The notes under the pieces are model-generated. The model was not told the origin of the DNA, did not search any database, and saw only the letters and a list, made by a program, of their open reading frames with translations. The position numbers were made by a program, and so were the translations under genes. From an uncultured Prevotella sp. (lineage in GTDB: Bacteria; Bacteroidota; Bacteroidia; Bacteroidales; Bacteroidaceae): DNA of 56,688 nucleotides. The stretch lies in the NCBI GenBank assembly GCA_946183415.1, contig CAMHAM010000018.1, positions 1 to 56,688 on the forward strand, written 5' to 3'. This document shows, one piece after another, positions 17,537 through 26,799 of this stretch. Each line of letters begins with the position of its first letter. Position 1 is the stretch's first letter.

Positions 17537-20500
17537 ATGAAGACTATAAAGAAACTATTGATTGCGCTGCTGCTCACCCTCCCATTGGCGGTGACAGCTG
17601 ATTATCTGTTTAAGACACTCGATGCACGCGACGGGTTGACAACCAGCCAAGTGAACTGTATTCTCAAAGATTCTCGCGGATACATGTGGTTTGGCACACC
17701 CGCAGGTTTGTACCGTTACGACGGCTATTCGTTCAGGAACTTCCAGAGCGACTCCAAGGATGGTTCATCGCTTAACGACAGCTACATTAACACTATCCAG
17801 GAAATGCTCGACGGCAATCTGCTGATTCAGACCTCTTCGGGCTACTGTATCTATCACCCTCAGACAGAGACGTTTGAGCGCGACATGAAGCAGACCTTTG
17901 CGCGCATGGGTATCGAGACGATTCCGTCTATCGTCTACATTGACAAGAATAAGAACCTTTGGGGAGCAATCCCCAACAAGGGCGTGGTCAGCTACAACCA
18001 GCAGCAACAGTTGCTTTATGAGTTCGGCTATACCGACGATTCGCACGGTGTACCTCAGGGTGTGGTTTGCTCCATCAGCGAATGTCGCGATGGTGCCATC
18101 ATCGTCTATGACGACGGGCGTATGGTCTGCTGCGACGTGATGCACCAGCAACATACCGTATGGGCTACGGAAGGTGTGCCTACACTGAAGCGCCACAGAT
18201 CGAAGTCGCTCAAGGCCTTCGCCGACAAGCTGGACAATATCTGGCTCTACGGACAAGGCACCCTATATATGTATAATAAGAGCTCTAACACGTGGGATGC
18301 TTCTATCGGAGAACAATTAGGACTGACGAATATCGGTGTTGACCGTAACATCAACAGTATGGCTGGCGACCGAAACGGCAATATCTGGATCGGTTCTGAC
18401 CAGTTAGGCTTGTTGAAGATGGACGCCAACACCCACCAGATAGAGAACATTGTGCCGCGTAACATCAATGACAACCAGTGGGTGAAAGATAACGTCGGCA
18501 TCCAGAGCGTTTACGTTGACGACACTAATCTGTTGTGGGTAGGCACCGAGAAATCAGGTGTAGCTTATTCGGGTGACTACATCTATCGCTTTGGTTCGAA
18601 TCTTATCGGTGATATCACAGCTATTGCACAGGATGCGAATGGTAAGATCTGGTACGGTACGAGCGACAAAGGTATCATCGGCTACGATGGTCCACTCGCC
18701 AGCTTGAAGGTATCATGTATGGAAACCACACCCGACGGCAGCCTCTGGGTTGGCTCTAAACGTAACGGTCTGACCAAAATCAATGGAGGTTCGTCAACGA
18801 TTTTCTCGTTGGCCAAGGATAGTGCCAGCACACTGATTGACGACCACGTGAACGACCTGTGTGTCGATAAGATCGGAAACCTGTGGATTGCAACCAACGG
18901 CGGTCTGCAGGTATATAACCCCAGAATGAACTCATTCTCATCTTACACCCGTGAGAACGGCAAGATGAACACCAACAACATCACCTGTCTGTTCTACACC
19001 AAGAGCAGTAAGGAGAATACGATGTTCGTAGGAACAGCTGAAGGACTCGTGATCCTGAATCTGTCGAACACAGAAAAAAAGGTATTCACAGGTAATTCCA
19101 ACAATCTTGAGACTTTTACAAACAACTATATCACCCAGGTTTACCAAGATTCAAGAGGATTAATCTGGGTTGGTACGCGTGAAGGTCTGAATATCCTCAA
19201 TATGGATACAGACGACTTGGACTACCTGACAGAGAAACAAGGTCTTTGCAACAATAACATCTGTGGTATAGCCGAAGACAAGAATCATAATATCTGGGTA
19301 ACCACCAGCCGAGGTGTCAGCCGCATCGTCGTACAGCGCAACCATGAGGACGGTACGAACAATTACGGTTTGTACAACTATGACACCTCAGACGGACTGC
19401 AGAGCAATGAGTTCAATCACGGTTCTATCCTGACTCGTGACGACGGAAATGTACTCTTGGGTGGTCTTTATGGCGTGAACTGGGTCTTGCAGAAAGGTAA
19501 TGACGACAATGAAGCCCTGCCACGCGTGATGCTCACACAGCTGTTTATCGGTGAAGAAGAAATCCTGACTGGCCACGAATATGGCAATAGAGTCATCTTG
19601 CCTCAGGCTCTCAATGAGACAAACAAGATCAATCTGGGTTATGAGCAGAATACCTTCACCATCAAGTTTGCTGCAGGTAACTACAACCAGAGTGAGCGAC
19701 TGCAGTTCATGTATTGGATGGAAGGCAAGGATGAGGACTGGCGCAACGGAAACGCGCTGACCCACGGTGTGACCTTCAGAGACCTTAAAAGCGGTAAATA
19801 TACCCTCCACGTTAAGGCCATCAGCGCAGAAGGAGCTGTCAGCAACCAAGAGCGCGTGTTGGAAATCAATATCGAGCGACACTGGCTGCTATCATGGTGG
19901 ATGATTGCCGCCTACGTCATCATTACGTTAGTGATCCTCTACTTCTGGCGCATCGGACTGCATCAAATCAAGGCCATTAAACAGCGGAAGAATGCCGTTA
20001 TCAACGAGCTGAAACTGCAGCGCGAAGAAATCAAGGCTGCCAGCGATGACCTCCGTCAGCCTATGGCCCGCATGACATCTATCATCGGCAACCTCTCAGA
20101 GAAAGAGACTACGCTTGAGGAGAAAGAGCAGTTGAATGCTCTCCACTCGCAGATGCTCCAGATTATCACCCGCGTGGCCGACATGCAGATGAACCTCGAG
20201 AACCCTGAAGAGAAAGCCAGGAATTCTGTTCAGGATCGCCTTGAGCTGAATGGCAAGGGTGAGATAGAACTGCCCGAGATTGGTGACACCTTGACCGCAG
20301 AGAGCACACGCTCAAGAGCAGCCCTCGACTCTCCGACCGCGAAGTTCACCATTGTTATGATCGACGATAACGAGGACTTCCTGAAGTTCGCGTCAACCAA
20401 GTTGAAGTATGTCTACGATTTCCACATCTACAATGACATAGAGAAAGCTGCCAACGATCTGGAGGAGATGAAGTGCGACATTGTGGTATGTAAACAGGAT

Positions 20501-21319
20501 ATGAGTCCAATGACAGGTAGCGATCTGTGTAATCAGCTGAAGACGAATATCGTCACCCAAAAGATGAAATTCGTGCTGATGACAGACGGCGTGCTGACAC
20601 CACAGGATATGCGTTCGAAGAACATCACGCTTTCTGCCGACGATTATCTTGCCAAGCCATTCAACATGCAAGAGGCCTGCATGCGCTTCAACAAAGTTCT
20701 TGGTCTGGGTGCTATCAAAGTCAACAACAACCTGATTGAAGGTGCCGAGACCCGCATGCTGGAGGATCGCAACACGAGTATGACCACAGCAACAGAAAGC
20801 ATGGGTATGGAAGATTTCCATCCTGATACGGAAATAGAGGCAGCAGCAGACGATCCCATGAACATCGTTGACACGACCATCGTCAACAAGAACCAGTTGG
20901 CTCGCAAGGGTAGCAATCTGCCAGAAGGAATCCTGCCCGAGAATGAGCAAAGTGAGGAGTCGACATCAGACTACTCGATGCTCGACGAGATGGATCAGCA
21001 ACTGTTGAAGAATATCGAGCAATACGTGATGCAGAATATGAGCCGAGGCCAGATCAGTCTTGAAGAGATGGCCAGCGCAATGGGAATGGGGCGTGTGCCC
21101 TTCTTCCACCGTATCAGGAACCTGACGAACAAGACCCCGGCAGAAGTCGTTCGCGACATGCGACTGAAACACGCCTGCATCCTGCTGAAGCGTACCAATA
21201 TCAACATGAGTGAGTTGGCAACAAACATCGGTTTCCTGACAGCAGAGAATTTCATTACCATCTTCAAGGAAAAGTTTGGTATGACACCACTTGAGTACAG
21301 ATTAAAACATCGTAAATGA
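17537..21319 (+). CDS. Degenerate hybrid two-component-type regulator without kinase core
   Basis: This 1260-residue protein has the layout of a Bacteroidales hybrid two-component regulator with key parts missing. A signal peptide (1-21) leads to a two-component propeller made of repeats such as GYMWFGTPAGLYRYDGY and LIWVGTREGLNIL, then a Y_Y_Y domain (about 705-780) and one membrane helix (about 782-806). Next comes a short remnant of the dimerisation helix: where the phosphorylated His should be it reads DDLRQPM (Asp837). No HATPase domain with N, G1 or G2 boxes follows. A receiver-like domain (about 936-1055) keeps the acidic pocket D943-D944 and the KPF lysine, but the phosphoacceptor position is K986. 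A full AraC-type helix-turn-helix ends the protein (about 1145-1260). It overlaps the PLD gene by ATGA. It probably transmits a periplasmic signal without phosphorylation. Confidence 0.88.
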   Translation: MKTIKKLLIALLLTLPLAVTADYLFKTLDARDGLTTSQVNCILKDSRGYMWFGTPAGLYRYDGYSFRNFQSDSKDGSSLNDSYINTIQEMLDGNLLIQTSSGYCIYHPQTETFERDMKQTFARMGIETIPSIVYIDKNKNLWGAIPNKGVVSYNQQQQLLYEFGYTDDSHGVPQGVVCSISECRDGAIIVYDDGRMVCCDVMHQQHTVWATEGVPTLKRHRSKSLKAFADKLDNIWLYGQGTLYMYNKSSNTWDASIGEQLGLTNIGVDRNINSMAGDRNGNIWIGSDQLGLLKMDANTHQIENIVPRNINDNQWVKDNVGIQSVYVDDTNLLWVGTEKSGVAYSGDYIYRFGSNLIGDITAIAQDANGKIWYGTSDKGIIGYDGPLASLKVSCMETTPDGSLWVGSKRNGLTKINGGSSTIFSLAKDSASTLIDDHVNDLCVDKIGNLWIATNGGLQVYNPRMNSFSSYTRENGKMNTNNITCLFYTKSSKENTMFVGTAEGLVILNLSNTEKKVFTGNSNNLETFTNNYITQVYQDSRGLIWVGTREGLNILNMDTDDLDYLTEKQGLCNNNICGIAEDKNHNIWVTTSRGVSRIVVQRNHEDGTNNYGLYNYDTSDGLQSNEFNHGSILTRDDGNVLLGGLYGVNWVLQKGNDDNEALPRVMLTQLFIGEEEILTGHEYGNRVILPQALNETNKINLGYEQNTFTIKFAAGNYNQSERLQFMYWMEGKDEDWRNGNALTHGVTFRDLKSGKYTLHVKAISAEGAVSNQERVLEINIERHWLLSWWMIAAYVIITLVILYFWRIGLHQIKAIKQRKNAVINELKLQREEIKAASDDLRQPMARMTSIIGNLSEKETTLEEKEQLNALHSQMLQIITRVADMQMNLENPEEKARNSVQDRLELNGKGEIELPEIGDTLTAESTRSRAALDSPTAKFTIVMIDDNEDFLKFASTKLKYVYDFHIYNDIEKAANDLEEMKCDIVVCKQDMSPMTGSDLCNQLKTNIVTQKMKFVLMTDGVLTPQDMRSKNITLSADDYLAKPFNMQEACMRFNKVLGLGAIKVNNNLIEGAETRMLEDRNTSMTTATESMGMEDFHPDTEIEAAADDPMNIVDTTIVNKNQLARKGSNLPEGILPENEQSEESTSDYSMLDEMDQQLLKNIEQYVMQNMSRGQISLEEMASAMGMGRVPFFHRIRNLTNKTPAEVVRDMRLKHACILLKRTNINMSELATNIGFLTAENFITIFKEKFGMTPLEYRLKHRK

Positions 21320-22554
21320 TAAGCAATAAGCACCAATTAGCAGGAATAGCAACCATACTATTCCTGCTGATTCCTCTCTATAGTAAAGCACAGTCCTGCG
21401 ATTCCCTCATCATCAGTCAGATGCGTGAGATGGAGGTTGTCTTCTCGAAGACCAACAGTGTTGAACTGCTGATGTCGGGTAAGGAAAAGTTTGCCCGACT
21501 ATTTGAAGACATCCGCCAAGCCAAGCAAAGTGTTCATCTGGAGTATTTCAACTTCAGAAACGACTCCATCGCCTCGCTGCTTTTCGACATCCTCAGGGAA
21601 AAGCGCAAGGAGGGTGTAGAGGTCAGGGCAGTGTTTGACGGATTCGGTAACGACTCGAACAACCGCCCCCTGAAGAAGGAGCATTTAGAGAAGCTACGTG
21701 CCGACGGCATCCAGATCTACGAGTTCGACCCCATCAGGTTCCCCTGGATCAATCATATCTGGCCGCGCGACCATCGCAAGATTGTTGTCATCGACGGAAG
21801 GATTGGCTACACAGGTGGCATGAACGTGGCCGACTACTACGTTGTCGGCTCAGAACAAGTCGGAGAATGGCGCGATATGCATTGTCGTATTGAGGGTTCG
21901 GCAGTCAATGAACTGCAGAAGATATTCGTCAGATTCTGGAAAAGGCTGTCAAAAGAAGACCTGACCGACCCCAAATACTTCCAAGGTACGAAAGCGGGCA
22001 ACAAGATGGTGGGCATCATCAATCGCGAACCCCGCATTACCAACGAAGTCATGCGCAGCTTCTACATCAATGCGCTCGACAACGCCAAAGACTCCATTAA
22101 GATTATCAACCCTTACTTCGTTCCCACCAACAAGGTAATGAAAGCCCTGAAGCGCTGCGCTGAGCGAGGGGTGAAGATGGACATTCTCATCTCAGCAAAA
22201 TACGACGAGCCGGTGACACCCGACATCGTGATGTACAACATGAAGAAGCTGATAAAGCGCGGCGTAAACGTTTGGCGCTATCGACCAGGATTCCATCATT
22301 CCAAGATTATGATGGTCGACGGGAAATACTGCACCGTAGGGAGTGCAAACCTCGACGCCCGTGGACTGCGCTACGACTATGAGGTCAATGCCCTGATCAT
22401 CGACGAAGAAACTACAAAGAAGTTAAACCAGAAATTCATCGAAGATACGGGTAAGAGTGACTATCTATCTATGGAAGAGTGGAAGAAAAGCCGCACAACC
22501 TGGCAACGATTCAAAGGATGGCTTGCTCACCTCTTCCTGACCTGCTTATTGTAG
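21316..22554 (+). CDS. Phospholipase D-like protein, cardiolipin-synthase type
   Basis: This 412-residue protein has an N-terminal signal or anchor (about 8-25) and two HKD motifs. The first is DHRKIVVIDG (H153, K155, D160) and the second is FHHSKIMMVDG (H328, K330, D335), followed by GSANLDARG. The arrangement fits bacterial cardiolipin synthases, which transfer a phosphatidyl group between two lipids. It lacks the two clear N-terminal helices of ClsA, so it is closer to the ClsB/C type, probably acting on the outer face of the inner membrane or in the periplasm. Its start overlaps the regulator's stop. Confidence 0.82.
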   Translation: MISNKHQLAGIATILFLLIPLYSKAQSCDSLIISQMREMEVVFSKTNSVELLMSGKEKFARLFEDIRQAKQSVHLEYFNFRNDSIASLLFDILREKRKEGVEVRAVFDGFGNDSNNRPLKKEHLEKLRADGIQIYEFDPIRFPWINHIWPRDHRKIVVIDGRIGYTGGMNVADYYVVGSEQVGEWRDMHCRIEGSAVNELQKIFVRFWKRLSKEDLTDPKYFQGTKAGNKMVGIINREPRITNEVMRSFYINALDNAKDSIKIINPYFVPTNKVMKALKRCAERGVKMDILISAKYDEPVTPDIVMYNMKKLIKRGVNVWRYRPGFHHSKIMMVDGKYCTVGSANLDARGLRYDYEVNALIIDEETTKKLNQKFIEDTGKSDYLSMEEWKKSRTTWQRFKGWLAHLFLTCLL

Positions 22555-22557
22555 ACC

Positions 22558-23682
22558 ATGAAGCGTGATACAACGATATCCATCTGCAAAGGTATTGCCA
22601 TTATCCTGATGGTGATAGCACATGCAGAAGCTCCAGGATGGCTCTGCAAATTCATCTTCGAGTTCCACATGCCACTCTTCTTTATCACAGCAGGCTATTT
22701 CTTTTCACTGAGATATCTGGATGACGAGGCGACATTCGTCAAAAAACGCATCAAGGGACTCTATTGGCCTTTCGTAAAATGGTCAGTATTTTTCCTCATC
22801 ATTCACAACTGGATGTTCGACATCGGAGTCCTCAACGAGCGTTACGGCAACGAGATGGGAGGTGTGACTCATCCTTATACTTGGCACCAAATACAACAGA
22901 ATCTCTGGAACATTTTCACAGCGATGGGAGGCTACGACCAGTTCCTATGTGGGGCATTCTGGTTCTTCAGAGGACTCTTTGTGGCCAGCATCCTATACCT
23001 TATATTATATAAGGTGATAGGCAAACGAAAGGCTACCCCCTACCTCATCTGTCTCCTGATGCTCGTACTTTGTGGCTGGAAGACTCATGAGGGGCTCAGA
23101 ATTGTGACACTTGTACAAGGAGGATATCGTGACATGATGGGATGCTTCTTTTTCGGTTGTGGTTTTATCTTCAGACAATTTGTCGACAGATACAATCAGT
23201 GGGTGTCACGTCGTTATGCTTCTATCTGGACAACTGCACTCTTTGGAGTTGTCGTCGGTCTGTTCTCCGTGTATCTTACAGCCAACATGAACTGGCGCTC
23301 TACATACACCCAGTTCCTGTCGCTGCCTATTCCCGCCTTACTGGGATTCCTGATGACCTACAACATCAGCAGCTGGCTCGACAAGCATGAGGGGAAGCTC
23401 AAGCAATTCCTTACCTACACAGGCGACCATACACTTTACATCTTTATCTTCCACATCGTATCCTACAAGGTAGTCAGCCTGATCAAGATATGGTACTACG
23501 GTCTCGACATCCACCAGATAGGATGCCACATGGTGATTCATGAGTACTCCCAAAAGGATTATTTCTGGATTCTTTATACAATAGCCGGAGTAGGCATTCC
23601 TTTGGGATTCACAATCCTAAACAATAAGATCAAGGAGAGGATCAGAGAATATAGAGCATCATCTGGATCTCAGGCTCAGTAA
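22558..23682 (+). CDS. Membrane acyltransferase (acyltransferase_3 family)
   Basis: This 374-residue inner-membrane protein has about ten hydrophobic segments. It starts with the family signature RDTTISICKGIAIILMVIAHA, in which the His takes part in acyl transfer, followed by FHMPLFFITAGYFF. Such enzymes O-acetylate sugars of surface polysaccharides or other envelope molecules. It begins 3 bp after the PLD gene and is the last gene of the kdsA run. Its end overlaps the convergent TPR gene by 41 bp. The acceptor cannot be told. Confidence 0.8.
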   Translation: MKRDTTISICKGIAIILMVIAHAEAPGWLCKFIFEFHMPLFFITAGYFFSLRYLDDEATFVKKRIKGLYWPFVKWSVFFLIIHNWMFDIGVLNERYGNEMGGVTHPYTWHQIQQNLWNIFTAMGGYDQFLCGAFWFFRGLFVASILYLILYKVIGKRKATPYLICLLMLVLCGWKTHEGLRIVTLVQGGYRDMMGCFFFGCGFIFRQFVDRYNQWVSRRYASIWTTALFGVVVGLFSVYLTANMNWRSTYTQFLSLPIPALLGFLMTYNISSWLDKHEGKLKQFLTYTGDHTLYIFIFHIVSYKVVSLIKIWYYGLDIHQIGCHMVIHEYSQKDYFWILYTIAGVGIPLGFTILNNKIKERIREYRASSGSQAQ

Positions 23683-25792
23683 TGCCTTTGGTATGAATAA
23701 GCGACAGCTCATTCTCGATAACAGACTCTTTGTCGTTTCCTGATTCCTTCAGATAACGGTGGAAACAATCTGCCGCCTCGTCGACATGACCATTAAACCA
23801 TAAGCAATAGCCATAATTAAGCAAATCTTCTTCAGAGGGCTCCTCCACCGAGAGCAAATGCTGATAAAGATGATCTGCCTGCTCGTATTTCCCGTCACAG
23901 GTCAATGTCCAGGCAAGTACGCGATTCACTTCCTCGTCATCAGGTTTCTCGTAATTCAGTCGGAATAATACTTTCTCGGCCTCCTCATAACGTTCTGTCT
24001 TCGTCTGGCAGACCGCTCTGTTCAGCAGATAGTTCTTTTTCTCTGGTTGAATAGCCACCAATCGGTCGTATAGTTCCAAAGCCTCTTCGTATCGTTCTTC
24101 CGTAAACAATATACGGGCGTAGCCTTTGATAGCCCGCTCGTTCTCAGGCTGCAATTCCAGCGCTTGGGCATAGCTTTCCAGAGGCTGATACCCCAGATAG
24201 CCAGCCATCATATAATATTGGAAGTCGCGTCGATGCTCTCCGTAGTTCATCAACACATCCGTAGCCTCTTCCAGTTTCTTCTTCTTAATCAGGAATGCTG
24301 TCATTTCATTGAAGTAGGCCTCCAGATGAGTACTTCTGAATATCGGATTCTTGAAGAAGAGATAGCGCCGCTCATCAGGTGAGAAGATATTCCTGAAACA
24401 ATCTCGATTGAAGAAGAGCCTGAAGAATCTGTAGAGATCCTGCAAATAGATCCTTCGGATATAAGCAGGCTTATGGATGTCTTCCATCACTATTTCATTT
24501 ATAGCGACCTCTCCCCGATCCATCATTTCACGCATCTGTGCCGGAATGCTGTTCATCACCTGAGAAAAAGCCAGCAGGAATGAATATTTGTCACTGTTGC
24601 AGAATGGGCCGTTACTCAACATCTTTCGCAGGAAACGACTATTCTTAAACTTACCCAAAGCCTCGGTAATAGCAGGATGTTCAAAATAGAAAGGCAGGAA
24701 CCAGTTGATCAGTTCTGTAAAGAAGGGGAAGCGCTTCATCTGTGCAAAGCCTCCGAAATAGATATCCGACCCCTGCTTTTGCATGTCGACCATTCGCTGG
24801 AAGCTGGCTTCCATCTTCTCCATTTTGCTTTCAGTATCGTCTGGATGCAGAATATCGTTGAGTTCATCCTCATCTTGCTCCAACACACCGTTTTTTGAAA
24901 TGCGAAAGCCTTGTCCCTTGATGATGTCAGGCATGATTTCATGTTGTATCATTGCTGTGTCTGCTTCTGCATTGATGCAATAGATAATCTGTTGCTGAAG
25001 TTCAACCAATTCCTGACAGACAGCCTCGTCTTCAAGAAGTTTCTCTACCAGCTGCACTTTCTCCTGATACAAATTCGCTCCAATCTCCGGATCAATAGTG
25101 AAGACCCATCCTACCAACGCGCGCTGGCGCACCAATTCGTCGGTAGACTGCTGATAGACATGCACCAACACCCGGAATTTAGCCATATCAAACTGATTGA
25201 CGGCAGAGAGCATCACGATACTGACGAGCAACAATTGGTCATTGATGTCCAAAGTCGGTGAGAGCAGCATATCTTCCATTGCAGATGCAAAGCCATCAGT
25301 CCAAAGACCTGTGGTCAGAATATAGTCACATAGCACCGCCATCGATTCCTGGTGCCGTGCATAAATATTTTTCTTCTTGGGTTCTGCAACATGCTCGGGC
25401 TCCAAATCAGCCATAGCGATATCGGACACAAACGACTCCAATTCCTCTCGTATCACCTGCGGAGACCAATCGCGCGGTGTCATGTGAGCCTTCAGCATCA
25501 AAGATGACAAATAGGGAGTATGACGTACAGAATAGTTAATGGCAATATTGGAACACAGCACATACATACGTTGCAACAGGTTCTCATAGAGACTGGGCAA
25601 CTGAGGGTCCTTAAAACCACGACGCCAATAGTCGGCCATCAGCTGATAGTCGGTTCTGATGGCGAAGAGTCTGTCGGTATTAATCTGATGGGGATGCACA
25701 GAGAGAAAGGCATCCAGCGTCTGCATTGCTTCACCGAGGCGGCGGTTCTTCAGGAAGACAAAGACCTGATTTAGTGATTCACTCTGTACCAT
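23642..25792 (-). CDS. Tetratricopeptide-repeat protein
   Basis: This 716-residue protein has no signal peptide. The N-terminal 500 residues are helical with no motif I recognise. About residues 525-700 hold several TPR units, seen as repeated patterns like ARILFTEERYEEALELYDRLVAIQP and LLNRAVCQTKTERYEEAEKVLF. It likely scaffolds other proteins. It starts 3 bp after the binding-lipoprotein gene and must be cotranscribed with it. Similar large TPR proteins are frequent in Bacteroidales but their function is unknown. Confidence 0.75.
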   Translation of the reverse strand: MVQSESLNQVFVFLKNRRLGEAMQTLDAFLSVHPHQINTDRLFAIRTDYQLMADYWRRGFKDPQLPSLYENLLQRMYVLCSNIAINYSVRHTPYLSSLMLKAHMTPRDWSPQVIREELESFVSDIAMADLEPEHVAEPKKKNIYARHQESMAVLCDYILTTGLWTDGFASAMEDMLLSPTLDINDQLLLVSIVMLSAVNQFDMAKFRVLVHVYQQSTDELVRQRALVGWVFTIDPEIGANLYQEKVQLVEKLLEDEAVCQELVELQQQIIYCINAEADTAMIQHEIMPDIIKGQGFRISKNGVLEQDEDELNDILHPDDTESKMEKMEASFQRMVDMQKQGSDIYFGGFAQMKRFPFFTELINWFLPFYFEHPAITEALGKFKNSRFLRKMLSNGPFCNSDKYSFLLAFSQVMNSIPAQMREMMDRGEVAINEIVMEDIHKPAYIRRIYLQDLYRFFRLFFNRDCFRNIFSPDERRYLFFKNPIFRSTHLEAYFNEMTAFLIKKKKLEEATDVLMNYGEHRRDFQYYMMAGYLGYQPLESYAQALELQPENERAIKGYARILFTEERYEEALELYDRLVAIQPEKKNYLLNRAVCQTKTERYEEAEKVLFRLNYEKPDDEEVNRVLAWTLTCDGKYEQADHLYQHLLSVEEPSEEDLLNYGYCLWFNGHVDEAADCFHRYLKESGNDKESVIENELSLIHTKGITEPEIQMMLYIL

Positions 25793-25795
25793 ACT

Positions 25796-26713
25796 TTATT
25801 TCTTGGATAGCCATTTCTGGGCTCTTTCGATATCTACCTGTCTGGGAGGAGCGGCATGCTGGAATTTCAGCGTGTCAGGAAGATTCTTCAGCGTCTGCTC
25901 TGTCACAACGCAATACTTCCGAATCACATCCCTATAATTTCTCACGCCATACTTATTAATAGAATCACATGCTTCATTATAGCCTTCCTGGAAGACTTTC
26001 ATCTGATGCTGACGATTCTTGTCGTCCATACCCTCTGTGCGGAAAACGAATACTCCCATCTGCATATCCGACTTACGGGTATCGAAGAGCACCTTATTCT
26101 TTGCCAATATTGCCTGGGTGGCATAAGGCTCTGTCACGAGGAGGGCATCCATCTCATTATTCTCCAACATCTTCAGACGCACATTCACATCATTAATCTG
26201 AATACGGAACACGCGCTCTGGTTTCAGCTTAGCACTGTCGACAACCATATCACTCAACAAGTCGGTGACAGAGTAGCGCGTCATAGCCACCATCTTATCG
26301 TCCAGATGTTTCAGGTCATTGATACGCTGCTGACGGTTACTGATAAGCAGCCAATAGGCATTAGTCGATGCCCAGTACTTAATAGGTACACCCGATTTCA
26401 TCATTCGTTCAGCTCTCACCAAGTCAGACACAGAACCTTCCACACGATTGCGCATCAGGGCTGTATCGCAGTCCATCTGCGCAGTAAACTGCTTCAGGCG
26501 AATATCCACAGCCGTATCGAAAAGCTGACGTTCCTTAGCCACAAAAACAGGCAGGCAATCGAGCGTCGGCATCACTGCCACCTTCAGGGCAGCAGAGTCT
26601 TCACGGAATAATTTGAGACGCTGAGCCTGATTCAGGCGCTTCGTCTCTTCATACGACTGTCCGCAACCGACAATCAGTGATATAATCGCAACAATCAGAA
26701 ATAATCTTCTCAT
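25796..26713 (-). CDS. Periplasmic binding-protein-like lipoprotein (NMT1/SsuA-like)
   Basis: This 305-residue lipoprotein (lipobox IVGC, Cys17) resembles solute-binding proteins of the NMT1/ThiY/SsuA type: ALKVAVMPTLDCLPVFVAKERQLF is the typical first strand and helix, and MDALLVTEPYATQAILA is the typical hinge. No ABC permease or ATPase lies nearby, so it is an orphan. I chose the ATG at 26713 because the upstream in-frame ATG at 26734 overlaps the -7 box TATCTTTG. The TPR gene follows at once. The ligand is unknown; a sensory role is as likely as transport. Confidence 0.7.
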   Translation of the reverse strand: MRRLFLIVAIISLIVGCGQSYEETKRLNQAQRLKLFREDSAALKVAVMPTLDCLPVFVAKERQLFDTAVDIRLKQFTAQMDCDTALMRNRVEGSVSDLVRAERMMKSGVPIKYWASTNAYWLLISNRQQRINDLKHLDDKMVAMTRYSVTDLLSDMVVDSAKLKPERVFRIQINDVNVRLKMLENNEMDALLVTEPYATQAILAKNKVLFDTRKSDMQMGVFVFRTEGMDDKNRQHQMKVFQEGYNEACDSINKYGVRNYRDVIRKYCVVTEQTLKNLPDTLKFQHAAPPRQVDIERAQKWLSKK

Positions 26714-26721
26714 AACGCGTG

Positions 26722-26729
26722 CAAAGATA
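26722..26729 (-). promoter_or_regulatory. -7 box of the binding-lipoprotein/TPR operon
   Basis: Minus-strand TATCTTTG ends 8 bp before the chosen ATG, implying a very short leader. No good -33 box was seen; the region is a TTTTCAC repeat. Confidence 0.55.
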
Positions 26730-26732
26730 CAC

Positions 26733-26778
26733 ATTTTTTTTCACTTTTCACTTTTCACTTTTCATTTTTCACTTTTTT
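26733..26778. repeat. TTTTCAC simple repeat between divergent genes
   Basis: A run of CACTTTT units, one with a changed base, fills the space between the -7 boxes of the divergent binding-lipoprotein and radA promoters. Confidence 0.75.
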
Positions 26779-26782
26779 TTCG

Positions 26783-26790
26783 TACCTTTG
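26783..26790 (+). promoter_or_regulatory. -7 box of radA
   Basis: TACCTTTG lies 9 bp before the radA ATG, giving a nearly leaderless mRNA. Confidence 0.65.
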
Positions 26791-26799
26791 TTGCCAATT

